Below are positions 23,880 to 33,256 of a stretch of DNA of 57,076 bases, piece by piece. A program made the translations under genes and the position numbers. Within the stretch, counting starts at the first letter, position 1. Every line of letters begins with the position of its first letter. The notes beneath the pieces were generated by a model that saw only the letters and a list, made by a program, of their open reading frames with translations, was not told where the DNA came from and ran no database searches. The stretch is from positions 1 to 57,076 of the forward strand of contig CAJUAM010000022.1 of NCBI GenBank assembly GCA_910584615.1, written 5' to 3'. This DNA comes from an uncultured Dorea sp. (lineage in GTDB: Bacteria; Bacillota; Clostridia; Lachnospirales; Lachnospiraceae).

Positions 23880-25360
23880 AACCATTCTCCTTTTCGTTCT
23901 ATCATTTCATCCACACGGCTGATATACTCTTCAACCGCTTTTACATTCTCCTGACGTATCAGGTTAGTCATCTTCTTTTTTTTGCTTCCGGGCATGGGCT
24001 TTGGTTCTGTAAGCAGGATCTTTGTAGATGCCCCTGCCCCTGCCGCAATGATGGATTGCTTTTCTTCCATAATAAGTATATTGTATATTCCGGCTTTGTC
24101 AACCTTTGCATAGCCTACATTTTCAAAATTTCCGGCGATATTTTTCTGGCGGTACAGATAATAGGGTGACATCCCCATCTGCTCTGCCGACCAGGCTGCC
24201 TTTCTGATCATCTGGCCGATCTGTCCGGCATTTTTTTCATCCTGCCGCTTAATTTTAGCCGCCCTCTTGATCGCAAGAGAATGGACCGTAAGATTGTCCG
24301 GTGACAGTTCCTCTATCTGTCTTAACGTATCTGTTACATCCTCTGGTGTTTCACCTTCAAGCCCCATGATCAGATCCATATTGATATTGTCAAACCCCAT
24401 ATCTCGAGCGAGGTAAAATGCTGCTCTTACCTCCTCTGCCGTATGCCTTCTTCCGATCCTGTCAAGCGTCTTTTGCTGCATCGTCTGGGGATTGATGGAA
24501 ATACGCGTGATCCCATGACTCTTTATGACCGCAAGCTTCTTACTTGTGATGCTGTCCGCTCTTCCTGCCTCCACCGTATATTCCAGCAGATGTTCCTTTG
24601 AAAAATGATCCCCGATACAAGACAACAATCTGTCAAGCTGCTCCTCATTAAGAGTAGTCGGAGTCCCCCCGCCTATATATATGGTGTTAAGATGCTTTTC
24701 CTCAGACTTCTTCGCGATAAACTCAATCTCACGGCAGAGAGCGTCCAGATAATCATCCACCCGGTTCTCATAAAAAGACAGTTCTCCCTGGCTGAAAGAG
24801 CAGTAACTGCAGATTGTGGGGCAAAAAGGGATCCCCACATACAGGCTGTATCCGTCTTTCGTATCCAGCTTATCAAGGAGTACCTTTTCTTTCACGGCAA
24901 TGTTCCATGCAAGATATGATTTTTCCCGGCTCACCAGATAATTTTCTTCAAACCACCGGATAAACTCTGTCTGTCCCATCCCTTCACTTAAGCATTTCAT
25001 AGCAAGCTTTACAGGGCGCACCCCCATCAGTATCCCCCATGAAAGGGCATGTCCTGTCTGACGCTCTAACTGATGGTAGAGACTTCTGTCTATGATATGC
25101 TTTAATTCCTTTGCGCCAAAGTCGTCTCTGTCAAAAACCTCTTTACAATGACCTCCTGCCATACAGGAACTTTTATTCACATATCCCTCAAGTTCTTTGT
25201 CTAAAACAAAAGCCACATCTTTCCCGTCCAGATTTATCGTCACATAATTAGAGGCTTTTTCCTCTATCCGCGAGAGAACCTCAGCGGACGGATAAAAAGC
25301 CTTTGTCATATGGTACGCATTATAAATATAAGCTTCTTCCCTGCATATCACCTGTATCAT
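23870..25360 (-). CDS. hemZ: radical SAM coproporphyrinogen dehydrogenase HemZ
   Basis: A 496-residue radical SAM protein with the cluster motif C180-x3-C184-x2-C187 (FCPTICSYCSF), the GGGTPT SAM-binding segment after it, and the HemN-like barrel. The N-terminal 165 residues form the extra domain typical of HemZ. The family is annotated as anaerobic coproporphyrinogen III oxidase-like, although in Clostridia without a heme pathway the real reaction is often unclear; no other heme genes are in the window. AAGGAG lies 10 nt before the ATG. It sits between the MBL gene and hisS. Confidence 0.88.
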   Translation of the reverse strand: MIQVICREEAYIYNAYHMTKAFYPSAEVLSRIEEKASNYVTINLDGKDVAFVLDKELEGYVNKSSCMAGGHCKEVFDRDDFGAKELKHIIDRSLYHQLERQTGHALSWGILMGVRPVKLAMKCLSEGMGQTEFIRWFEENYLVSREKSYLAWNIAVKEKVLLDKLDTKDGYSLYVGIPFCPTICSYCSFSQGELSFYENRVDDYLDALCREIEFIAKKSEEKHLNTIYIGGGTPTTLNEEQLDRLLSCIGDHFSKEHLLEYTVEAGRADSITSKKLAVIKSHGITRISINPQTMQQKTLDRIGRRHTAEEVRAAFYLARDMGFDNINMDLIMGLEGETPEDVTDTLRQIEELSPDNLTVHSLAIKRAAKIKRQDEKNAGQIGQMIRKAAWSAEQMGMSPYYLYRQKNIAGNFENVGYAKVDKAGIYNILIMEEKQSIIAAGAGASTKILLTEPKPMPGSKKKKMTNLIRQENVKAVEEYISRVDEMIERKGEWLWH

Positions 25361-25419
25361 ACGTTCTAATCTCCTTGCACATCTGCTTACCCTTTAGTGA
25401 TGCACTTATGCACTGACCA

Positions 25420-26040
25420 TTAAATATACGGATTATGCAGCTTCTCATAACCGATAGTAGTCTCTCCCATATGACCGGGATAGACATGGGTTTCATCCGG
25501 CAGTTTTAAGAGCTTCTCCTTAACAGAATACATAAGATCTGACGTACTGCTTGTCTCAAAGTCCGTTCTTCCTACCGAACACTGGAACAATGTATCACCG
25601 CTGAAAAGCACATCTTCCGATGCGACATAATAGCAGCACCCGCCCCATGTATGTCCCGGCGTGTGAATCACTTCAAATTTGTAGCCCGCAAGCTTTAATG
25701 TCTGTCTGTCTCTTAAATACTGTGCTCCCGAAAAAGTGTAACCCGCCGTATATACAGAAGACTGGTTCAGCCGCGCATCATTCATAACCCTTTCTTCATC
25801 CTCATGGACATAAACCGAAACAGGATATTTTCCCAGAAAGCCGTCGATCCCCATAATATGGTCAAAATGGCCGTGGGTCAAAAGAATGGCCTCTATCTTA
25901 AGTTCCTTCTCCTCTATAAAATCCAGCATTTTCTTCGGACAAGCCGCAGGATCCACAATGACTGCCTGCTTCGTATCCTCATTTACCGCAAGATAACAGT
26001 TAGTACTGATAATCCCTGTCACAAATCTCTCTACTTTCAT
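25420..26040 (-). CDS. MBL-fold hydrolase (glyoxalase II-like)
   Basis: A 206-residue metallo-beta-lactamase-fold hydrolase with the metal motif THGHFDH (about 54-60), further ligands in HTPGHTWGG (about 129-137), SGDTLF, and a final His in YPGHM. These enzymes bind two metals (usually Zn/Fe) and hydrolyse thioesters or related substrates; the exact substrate is not visible. It lies just after relA (3 bp) and before hemZ, an order common in this group. Confidence 0.88.
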   Translation of the reverse strand: MKVERFVTGIISTNCYLAVNEDTKQAVIVDPAACPKKMLDFIEEKELKIEAILLTHGHFDHIMGIDGFLGKYPVSVYVHEDEERVMNDARLNQSSVYTAGYTFSGAQYLRDRQTLKLAGYKFEVIHTPGHTWGGCCYYVASEDVLFSGDTLFQCSVGRTDFETSSTSDLMYSVKEKLLKLPDETHVYPGHMGETTIGYEKLHNPYI

Positions 26041-26042
26041 CG

Positions 26043-28406
26043 TTAACCTGTCGTCCTTTCAATATCTATCACGCCTTCAAGCTGCCTGAGCTTAGAGATC
26101 ACTTTCTCAAGTTCGGATCTGCCATGAACGATAAACCCTGCCTCAATGGTTGCCATACCCTGCTTATTGGTACGGATATTCATAGACTTCACATCTACCC
26201 CGGTCTCTGTAAAGATCTTGGTCACTTCCATCAAAAATCCCTGCTTATCATAGGCAAACATCTTGATCTCAGCAAGATACTGTCCTCCCGCCTTCTCCGC
26301 GACTCCGCCTTCCCACTCAGCATCAATAAGCCTTGCCCGTTCAGCCTCTGTCAGATGGATCATATTCACACAATCTGTACGGTGGATGGACAAGCCTCGT
26401 CCTCTTGTGACAAACCCCACGATCTCATCTCCCGGCACCGGATTGCAGCATCGCGAAAAACGAACTGCCACATCATCTATTCCTTTCACTACGATACCGC
26501 TCTTTGACTTGGCAATGTGCACCTTATTCTTCGCCGCCTCGGCAACCTTCTCTAAGACAACCTCGTTGGTCATCTCCTGCTTGTGCTCTTTTCCGTATTC
26601 TTCCACGAGACGGTTTACAACCTGGCCTTCCTTAAGGCCTCCGTGCCCGATTGCGGCAAGTACTGACTCCCAGTCCTTGAATCCGTATTTGTTCTGAACG
26701 ATCTCCATATATTTCGTCTGGAGGATATCAGAAGGATTAATGGCCTTTGTCTTACAGTAAGACGCGATCATGTCCTTACCCTTGACAATGTTATCTTCTT
26801 TAAACTGCTTTTTAAACCACTGGTTGATCTTATTTTTCGCCTGTGTGCTCTTGACAATATTAAGCCAGTCACGGCTCGGCCCCTTAGAGTTCTGGGAAGT
26901 CAGGATTTCTATCCTGTCTCCGTTCTGGATCTTATAATCAATTGTTACAAGCTTCCCATTCACTCTCGCCCCCACCATCTTATTGCCGACAGCGCTGTGG
27001 ATAGCATAAGCAAAATCAATCGGCGTAGAACCGTTCGGAAGATTTTTCACATCCCCCTGCGGGGTAAAGCAGTAAACATCCTCTGCAAACAGATCCAGAT
27101 CACCTTTCAGGAGATTTAAAAATTCCCGGTTATCCGACATATCCTGCTGCCACTCTAAGATCTGTCTTAACCAGCTTAACTTCTTCTCCTCCTGAACTTT
27201 CACATTCTTCTTCCCGTTCTGGGATTCTTTATATTTCCAATGAGCAGCGATACCATACTCTGCTGTCTTATGCATCTCTTCCGTACGGATCTGGATCTCA
27301 AAAGGCTGTCCTGCCGTACTCTGGCCCGCAGTACTCATCAGCGTCGTATGGAGCGACTGGTACATATTCGGCTTGGGCATAGCAATATAATCCTTAAAAC
27401 GTCCCGGGATCGGTGTATATAATTCATGGATGACACCAAGGGCCGCATAACAGTCCTTTACTGTTTCCACGATGATCCGCACCGCGAACAGATCATAGAT
27501 CTGGTCAACCGTTTTGTCCTGGTTCACCATCTTCTTATAAATACTGAAGAAATGTTTTACCCGCCCGCTGACTTCTGCCTTGATATTAGAGTTCTTCATA
27601 TGGTCAGACACTTCTTTCACGATCTGGTCTACGAACTCCTCCCGCTCTGTCTTTCTGGCATTGATCTGCTTTACCAGATCGAAAAATACTTCCGGCTCAT
27701 AATATTTCAAAGACAAATCGTCAAGTTCTGTCTTGATCTTGGAGATTCCAAGTCTGTGGGCAATGGGAGCATAGATATCCATCGTCTCCTTCGCCTTTTC
27801 TTTCTGCTTCGCAGGAGTCATAAACTGCAGTGTGCGCATATTATGAAGACGGTCCGCCAGCTTTATGATGATGACACGGATATCCTTCGCCATGGCAAGG
27901 AACATCTTCCTTAAATTCTCCGCCTGAACCTCCAGTTTATCTGTAGAATAAGAAAGCTGTCCCAGCTTTGTCACTCCATCTACCAGCAGACAGACATCCA
28001 CTCCAAATTCCTTTTTTAACGTCTCTTCCCCAACCTTCGTATCTTCAATCACATCATGCATCATGCCGGCTGCGATAGTCTCTTTATCCATCTCAAGCTC
28101 CGCGAGGATGATCGCTACCCACAGCGGATGAACGATATACGGCTCCCCGGACTTGCGAAGCTGGTTGCCATGCGCTTTTCTGGCCAGATGATACGCTTTT
28201 GCTATCATAGTAACATCCGTAGAAGGATGGTACTTTCGGATGCAGGCAATTAACAAGTCATAAAGCTTATCCGGATCTTCGTAATCCTTCTTGTCTTTGA
28301 TCGCGTGTCCGTCCACAACTTCCAGTCCAAGCGCCAGATCCTCTGTAACGGTTGCTGATATAATACGGTTATCCAGCGATTCGTACGTCGTCTTTTTTCC
28401 TGACAT
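26043..28406 (-). CDS. relA: bifunctional (p)ppGpp synthetase/hydrolase RelA/SpoT
   Basis: About 787 residues with all domains of the long RSH family: HD hydrolase (about 65-165, with MMHDVIEDT), synthetase (about 235-350, including DLFAVRIIV and YIAMPKPNMYQSLHTT), TGS (about 410-470, beginning VYCFTPQGDV), a Cys-containing ZFD/RIS region (FSRCCNPVPGD) and C-terminal ACT. It makes and degrades the stringent-response alarmone. The intact HD motif supports hydrolase activity. AAGGAGGG precedes the ATG at 28406; the upstream frame from 28436 is rejected. Confidence 0.95.
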   Translation of the reverse strand: MSGKKTTYESLDNRIISATVTEDLALGLEVVDGHAIKDKKDYEDPDKLYDLLIACIRKYHPSTDVTMIAKAYHLARKAHGNQLRKSGEPYIVHPLWVAIILAELEMDKETIAAGMMHDVIEDTKVGEETLKKEFGVDVCLLVDGVTKLGQLSYSTDKLEVQAENLRKMFLAMAKDIRVIIIKLADRLHNMRTLQFMTPAKQKEKAKETMDIYAPIAHRLGISKIKTELDDLSLKYYEPEVFFDLVKQINARKTEREEFVDQIVKEVSDHMKNSNIKAEVSGRVKHFFSIYKKMVNQDKTVDQIYDLFAVRIIVETVKDCYAALGVIHELYTPIPGRFKDYIAMPKPNMYQSLHTTLMSTAGQSTAGQPFEIQIRTEEMHKTAEYGIAAHWKYKESQNGKKNVKVQEEKKLSWLRQILEWQQDMSDNREFLNLLKGDLDLFAEDVYCFTPQGDVKNLPNGSTPIDFAYAIHSAVGNKMVGARVNGKLVTIDYKIQNGDRIEILTSQNSKGPSRDWLNIVKSTQAKNKINQWFKKQFKEDNIVKGKDMIASYCKTKAINPSDILQTKYMEIVQNKYGFKDWESVLAAIGHGGLKEGQVVNRLVEEYGKEHKQEMTNEVVLEKVAEAAKNKVHIAKSKSGIVVKGIDDVAVRFSRCCNPVPGDEIVGFVTRGRGLSIHRTDCVNMIHLTEAERARLIDAEWEGGVAEKAGGQYLAEIKMFAYDKQGFLMEVTKIFTETGVDVKSMNIRTNKQGMATIEAGFIVHGRSELEKVISKLRQLEGVIDIERTTG

Positions 28407-28475
28407 ATTACTGCCTCCCTCCTTTTTTTGAATCATTAACTATAACAACACCCAAATTCTAACTCCGATTTTCTC

Positions 28476-29000
28476 TTATTTTCCCGGATATATGATAACA
28501 GACTCTACATCATATCCCGTAAGCCGCCTTCTCCCCTCAAGTCCGGCAAGCTCCATTAAAAATACACACTTTATCACTTCGCCCCCAAGCCCTTCTACCA
28601 GCTTGATGATCGCTTCATTCGTCCCGCCTGTGGCCATCAGATCGTCAACGATCACAACTCGTTGTCCTTTTTTAATGGCATCTTTATGAATCTCAATCTC
28701 AGCAGTACCGTATTCCAGTTCATAAGTAATAGAAGCAGTCTCACAAGGAAGCTTTCCCTTTTTCCGGATGGGAATAAATGGCTTTCTGAGATTATAAGCA
28801 ATAGGCACCCCAAAGATGAATCCCCGTGATTCCGGCCCGACTATAACATCAAATTCCATGTCTTTTAACTTTTCCTGCATCAGATCAATCGCAAGATGGA
28901 GACCTTCTGCATCCTGCAGCACACTTGTCACATCCCTGAAAATAATTCCCGGCTCCGGGAAATCCGGTATACTTCTTACGTATTCTTCGATTGGTTTCAT
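28476..29000 (-). CDS. apt: adenine phosphoribosyltransferase
   Basis: A 174-residue purine-salvage enzyme making AMP from adenine and PRPP. It starts MKPIEEYVRSIPDFPEPGIIFRD, the family hallmark, and has the PRPP-binding motif VVIVDDLMATGGT (about 120-132). GGAGAG lies 7 nt before the ATG at 29000, so the longer frame from 29063 is rejected. It lies between recJ and relA, the usual Firmicutes order. Confidence 0.96.
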   Translation of the reverse strand: MKPIEEYVRSIPDFPEPGIIFRDVTSVLQDAEGLHLAIDLMQEKLKDMEFDVIVGPESRGFIFGVPIAYNLRKPFIPIRKKGKLPCETASITYELEYGTAEIEIHKDAIKKGQRVVIVDDLMATGGTNEAIIKLVEGLGGEVIKCVFLMELAGLEGRRRLTGYDVESVIIYPGK

Positions 29001-29151
29001 AACTGTTCTCTCCGTTTCTTTTTTTAAAGTTCGTTTTATCACCAAACCTGTCCAAAAATTCATACATTAAAGTATAACATCTTCTGACACGATTTTCAAA
29101 TATTTCTATAGCGCAAAAATTCCAAAAAAACCAAAAAAACAGGCCGTCTTC

Positions 29152-30912
29152 TTATCTATAATGGGTAATAACGATCTGAGGAGTTCTTCTTCCCTGATAT
29201 TCATTGATCCCCGGATAATAAGTAACGGAAAGCTCTATCTCTTCCGCATACCCATTAAGCATCCTTTTTCCTGCACCTGCTCCGTATTTTTCTTCTAAAA
29301 ATCCAAAGAAAACATCTATGTCTCCAAAAAACAAAGCATCGATAGAAGTCCCTGCGCCGTCTCTTACCTTTAACTTCAGCACATTATGATTCTTCCCAAG
29401 AATCCGTCCTCCTAATACAGTAATATTCCTCGCCGCAAATACAGGCTTAACATTTCCCTTTCCGAAAGGTTCTAAAAGCTCCAGCTCCAAAACCAATTCT
29501 TCCGTCACGCAGCTAAAGGGCATTTCCATATCTATACATACTTTTTCTGCCATATCCTGCTGTGTCAGAGTACATTCCTCATTCAGCATCCGGCGCAGAG
29601 GGACGATATTTTCTTTCTTGAGGGACAGGCCGGCTGCAAGCTTATGACCGCCGTACCTTTCAAGAAGTCCTCTGCACTGGTTCAATCCCTCATACATATG
29701 GTAAGCCTCGATAGAACGTCCGGATCCTTTCACTCCCTGCACGGCATCCGTCAGTATAAATGCAGGCCTCGTATAACGTTCTCTGATTCTTCCCGCCACA
29801 ATACCTGCCAGGCTTTCATGACAGTCCGGAAGGTAGAGAAGCAATACCTTATCTTTCCCCTCCGGCTGATTTTCCACAATCTTTGCCGCCTGTTCCACTG
29901 CTTTTGCCGTCATATCTTTTCTGCTGTCATTTAAGGACTTTAATTCCTCTGCCAGAGCCTTTGCCTCCTGCACTGTTTCTGCCTGCAGAAGAGACAGGGC
30001 ACGCTTTGCCGTATCAAGCCTCCCTCCCGCATTCAGGCATGGTCCGATCACAAAACCGATATGATAAGAGCTGATCCGTGTCCTGTCAATCCCAGTACAC
30101 TCCATCAACGCCTTAAGTCCGGGATTTTTTGTATTCTGAAGCCTTAAAAGTCCTTCTTTTACGAAGATACGATTCTCATCCACCAGATCCATCACATCAC
30201 CTACCGTTGCGACGGCTACATTTTCAATGAGACAGGAAATCTCATCTAAATTGCGCCCAAACGCCTCGTAGAGCTTTTCTATCAGCTTATAGGCAACAGC
30301 CGCGCCGCATAATCCTTTAAAAGGGTATCCGCAATCTGCCTGTTTCGGATCGATAACTGCATCTGCCATAGGCAGTATGTAATGCTTTTTTCCTTCTGAT
30401 TCCTCAAAAGGCACTTCATGATGATCTGTCACGATCACTGTCATGCCAAGGCTTTTGGCATAAGCGATCTCCTCCTTGGCAGCGATCCCATTATCACAGG
30501 TAACGATCGTATCTGCTCCATCCATAAATGCACGTTCGATAAGGTCCATATTAAGCCCGTAACCATCCTTGATCCGGTCGGGAATATCACTGTCTGCCTC
30601 TGCCCCCAGATTTTCAAATCCCCTGAGAAGAATATAAACAGCATTCACACCGTCAATATCATAATCTCCGATCACACGGATCTTTTTACGGTTCTCTATT
30701 TTTTCTTTCAGGATACAGACTGACTTTTCCATATCTTTCATGAGGTTTCCGTCAGATAACTCTGACAGATCCCCGTTAAGATACCGCTCTATCGCACCAT
30801 CCCCTGTCACATCCCTGTTCCGTATCAGACATGCAAGACGGGGACTGATATGAAACTTCTGTGCAATCCTGTCAAACTCCGCTCCCTTTCTTAACAATAC
30901 CCATTGCTCCAT
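29152..30912 (-). CDS. recJ: single-stranded-DNA-specific exonuclease RecJ
   Basis: A 586-residue DHH-family 5'-3' exonuclease acting in recombination and repair. Motifs: IGDYDIDGVNA (motif I, near 77), VTCDNG, VTDHHEVP (DHH, about 155-162), and DHHA1 with YGGHKLAAGLSL near 450. The OB-like C-terminal domain follows. AAGGAGG lies just upstream of the ATG at 30912; the 45-codon upstream extension runs through a palindrome and is rejected. Confidence 0.95.
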   Translation of the reverse strand: MEQWVLLRKGAEFDRIAQKFHISPRLACLIRNRDVTGDGAIERYLNGDLSELSDGNLMKDMEKSVCILKEKIENRKKIRVIGDYDIDGVNAVYILLRGFENLGAEADSDIPDRIKDGYGLNMDLIERAFMDGADTIVTCDNGIAAKEEIAYAKSLGMTVIVTDHHEVPFEESEGKKHYILPMADAVIDPKQADCGYPFKGLCGAAVAYKLIEKLYEAFGRNLDEISCLIENVAVATVGDVMDLVDENRIFVKEGLLRLQNTKNPGLKALMECTGIDRTRISSYHIGFVIGPCLNAGGRLDTAKRALSLLQAETVQEAKALAEELKSLNDSRKDMTAKAVEQAAKIVENQPEGKDKVLLLYLPDCHESLAGIVAGRIRERYTRPAFILTDAVQGVKGSGRSIEAYHMYEGLNQCRGLLERYGGHKLAAGLSLKKENIVPLRRMLNEECTLTQQDMAEKVCIDMEMPFSCVTEELVLELELLEPFGKGNVKPVFAARNITVLGGRILGKNHNVLKLKVRDGAGTSIDALFFGDIDVFFGFLEEKYGAGAGKRMLNGYAEEIELSVTYYPGINEYQGRRTPQIVITHYR

Positions 30913-30950
30913 CCTGACCTCCTTTGAGCCTTTGTTAACTCTGTTATGAC

Positions 30951-30997
30951 TATATGGGTACGAAGCAGACATGCTATGCCTGCTTCGTACCCATATA
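30951..30997. repeat. 18-bp perfect palindrome between recJ and secDF
   Basis: TATATGGGTACGAAGCAG (30951-30968) and its exact complement (30980-30997) enclose an 11-nt loop. It is not followed by a U-run on either strand (minus strand continues AGTCATAACAG), so it is not a canonical terminator. It could block or pause transcription from secDF into recJ, or be a regulator site or mobile-element remnant. Confidence 0.8.
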
Positions 30998-31074
30998 AGG
31001 AACAGCCACCGCCATCCTGGTATACTGTTACATTCATTGGATAGCAATGGCTGTATATGTTTCTTCTTTTATCT

Positions 31075-33216
31075 TTATTTCTTTACGATCTTTGTCTTCA
31101 TTACATACCACAGGGCACCTGTGATACATACAGAAGAATATCCGCCGCATACGATACCTACCATAAGAGGCAGCGCAAATTCCTTAATAGAACTTACACC
31201 CATGATGAAGAGTACCGCTACCATGACAAATGTAGTCAAAGAAGTATAGATACTTCTCGTCAGCGTCTGTGTAATACTCTTGTTCACAAGTTCCTTAAGA
31301 TCTGTCGTCCTTGTCTTATAGTGAAGCTCCTCGCGGATACGGTCGAAGATAACGATCGTCGCATTGATAGAGTAACCTACGATTGTAAGCATACACGCAA
31401 TGAACGTATTACCTACCGACACCCTTGCAGCCGCATAGAACGCAAGCACTACCAATACATCATGAAGAAGTGCCACAACCGCGCTGGTCGCGAATCGGAT
31501 ATCCTTAAATCTGAACCAGATATAAAGGAGCATGCAAAGTGTGGCAATAACTACCGCGATGATCGCATCCTGGCGCATCTCATTGCTTACAGTTGAACTG
31601 ATATTCTCAGCCGTAATCTCCTCTTGTTTTACTCCAAAGCCATCTGCCAGGGCTTTATTAAGGTCTTCACGCTGTTTAAGGTCAAGTGTCCTTGTCTTGA
31701 TGATAACCTGTTTGCTTCCCGCGACTTTTTGTGTCTGTACATTATTGTCCCCGGTCACTTTCTCCACAACCGGTACGATCTGCTCGTCTACCTCTTCTAT
31801 CGTATAATCTTTATCGAACGGAACTGTCGTAGAAGTACCGCCCTCAAACTCAAGGCTGTACTCAAAAGCTCCCGCTCCCTTAGAACCATTCACACCCATG
31901 AACACGAATCCGAGAATGATCACTGCCAGAGAAACCGCAAAGCAGATATTCTTTTTGCCAAGGAAGTCAATAGACTTTCTCTCCTTCGTCTTATGGTAAT
32001 ATAACTTCTCACTTCTTAAACCTACCGCGTAAAACGCGAAAATGATCAGACGTGTGATCACAAGCGCTGTGAACATAGACACGATAATACCGATAGCCAG
32101 CGTCTGGGCAAAACCCTTTACCGTTCCTGAACCCTTAAGCCAGAGAACTGCCGCCGCGATCAATGTTGTCACGTTGCCGTCCACAATTGCGGACATTGCT
32201 TTCTGGAACCCGGTCTTTAAGGAATTTCTGACACTCTTTCCAAGGGAGATCTCTTCCTTCACACGGGCAAAGATAATAACATTGGCATCCACCGCCATAC
32301 CGATACTCAGGATGATTCCGGCAATACCCGGCAGTGTCAGAGTAACTTCAAAGGCATTAAGGATCACCATCACAAGTTCTGTATAAATGATCAGCGCCAA
32401 AGAAGACGCAAGACCCGGAAGATAATATACAAATATCATAAACAGGAATACGATCGCAAGACCAATAGCACCTGCCTTCAGACTGGTGCTGATCGCCTGT
32501 TCCCCAAGCTGTGCGCCTACTACATTGGAACGCAGCTCCTCAAGCTCTAATTTCAGACCTCCTATACGTATGGTAGAGGCAAGGTTTTCCGCTTCCTCAA
32601 AAGTAAAATTACCGGTAATATATGCTATTCCGTCAGGGATCGCATTCTTGACCTGCGGATCACTTATCGTATCGCCGTCATAGACAATATAAATGATCTT
32701 TCCGACATTTTCCTCTGTCGCCTTTGCAAACTTCTCTTTTCCCTCATCATTCAGACTAAGTTCCACAGAATATTCTGTATTACCCATCTCATCCTGACTG
32801 GATCTTGCAGTTGCCGTACTGACATCAGCGCCGGTGACCACCGTCGTACCGTCCTCCGTCTTAAATTCCAGAGAACCCGGCTTTCCAAGCTCGTCTAAAA
32901 TCTCATTGGCATTGGTCACACCCGGAATCTCAATATTGATCCGGTCAGATCCTTCCTGATAGACAGTCGCCTCCGTGCTGTACTGCTCCACACGTTTCTG
33001 AAGCTTATATTTGGTGTCATTCATCTCACTCTCTGTAGGATTTTTATCCTTTACCTGATAAGTAATGCTGACACCGCCTGCCAGATCCAGACCTAATTTA
33101 ATGTTCTCTGCCGCTCCGGAGTGCTTCTTACCGATTCCTACTACTGTAGTGAACCCTAAGAGAGCAATCAGGACTGCCATCAGCACAAGACTGAGTATGC
33201 CTCTGTTTTTCTTCAT
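31075..33216 (-). CDS. secDF: protein translocase subunit SecDF (fusion)
   Basis: A 713-residue fusion of SecD and SecF. The SecD part (1-405) has an N-terminal TM, the conserved LGLDLAGGVSITY segment and a P1-type periplasmic domain, then five TMs with the GIAGIILSIGMAVDANVIIF motif. The SecF part (about 425-713) repeats the plan with YSLEFEGGTST and a final five-TM bundle with TIVGYSINATIVIFDR. It uses the proton gradient to help preprotein export by SecYEG. Located between recJ and the SCIFF maturase, as in many Lachnospiraceae. Confidence 0.95.
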   Translation of the reverse strand: MKKNRGILSLVLMAVLIALLGFTTVVGIGKKHSGAAENIKLGLDLAGGVSITYQVKDKNPTESEMNDTKYKLQKRVEQYSTEATVYQEGSDRINIEIPGVTNANEILDELGKPGSLEFKTEDGTTVVTGADVSTATARSSQDEMGNTEYSVELSLNDEGKEKFAKATEENVGKIIYIVYDGDTISDPQVKNAIPDGIAYITGNFTFEEAENLASTIRIGGLKLELEELRSNVVGAQLGEQAISTSLKAGAIGLAIVFLFMIFVYYLPGLASSLALIIYTELVMVILNAFEVTLTLPGIAGIILSIGMAVDANVIIFARVKEEISLGKSVRNSLKTGFQKAMSAIVDGNVTTLIAAAVLWLKGSGTVKGFAQTLAIGIIVSMFTALVITRLIIFAFYAVGLRSEKLYYHKTKERKSIDFLGKKNICFAVSLAVIILGFVFMGVNGSKGAGAFEYSLEFEGGTSTTVPFDKDYTIEEVDEQIVPVVEKVTGDNNVQTQKVAGSKQVIIKTRTLDLKQREDLNKALADGFGVKQEEITAENISSTVSNEMRQDAIIAVVIATLCMLLYIWFRFKDIRFATSAVVALLHDVLVVLAFYAAARVSVGNTFIACMLTIVGYSINATIVIFDRIREELHYKTRTTDLKELVNKSITQTLTRSIYTSLTTFVMVAVLFIMGVSSIKEFALPLMVGIVCGGYSSVCITGALWYVMKTKIVKK

Positions 33217-33256
33217 GTTTCTCTTCCTTTCTAACTGTCCGATATTCTAAGCCTTC

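Noticed and set aside
30951..30997. Calling the secDF-recJ palindrome a terminator
   Set aside because: No U-run follows on either strand; kept only as a repeat of unknown function.
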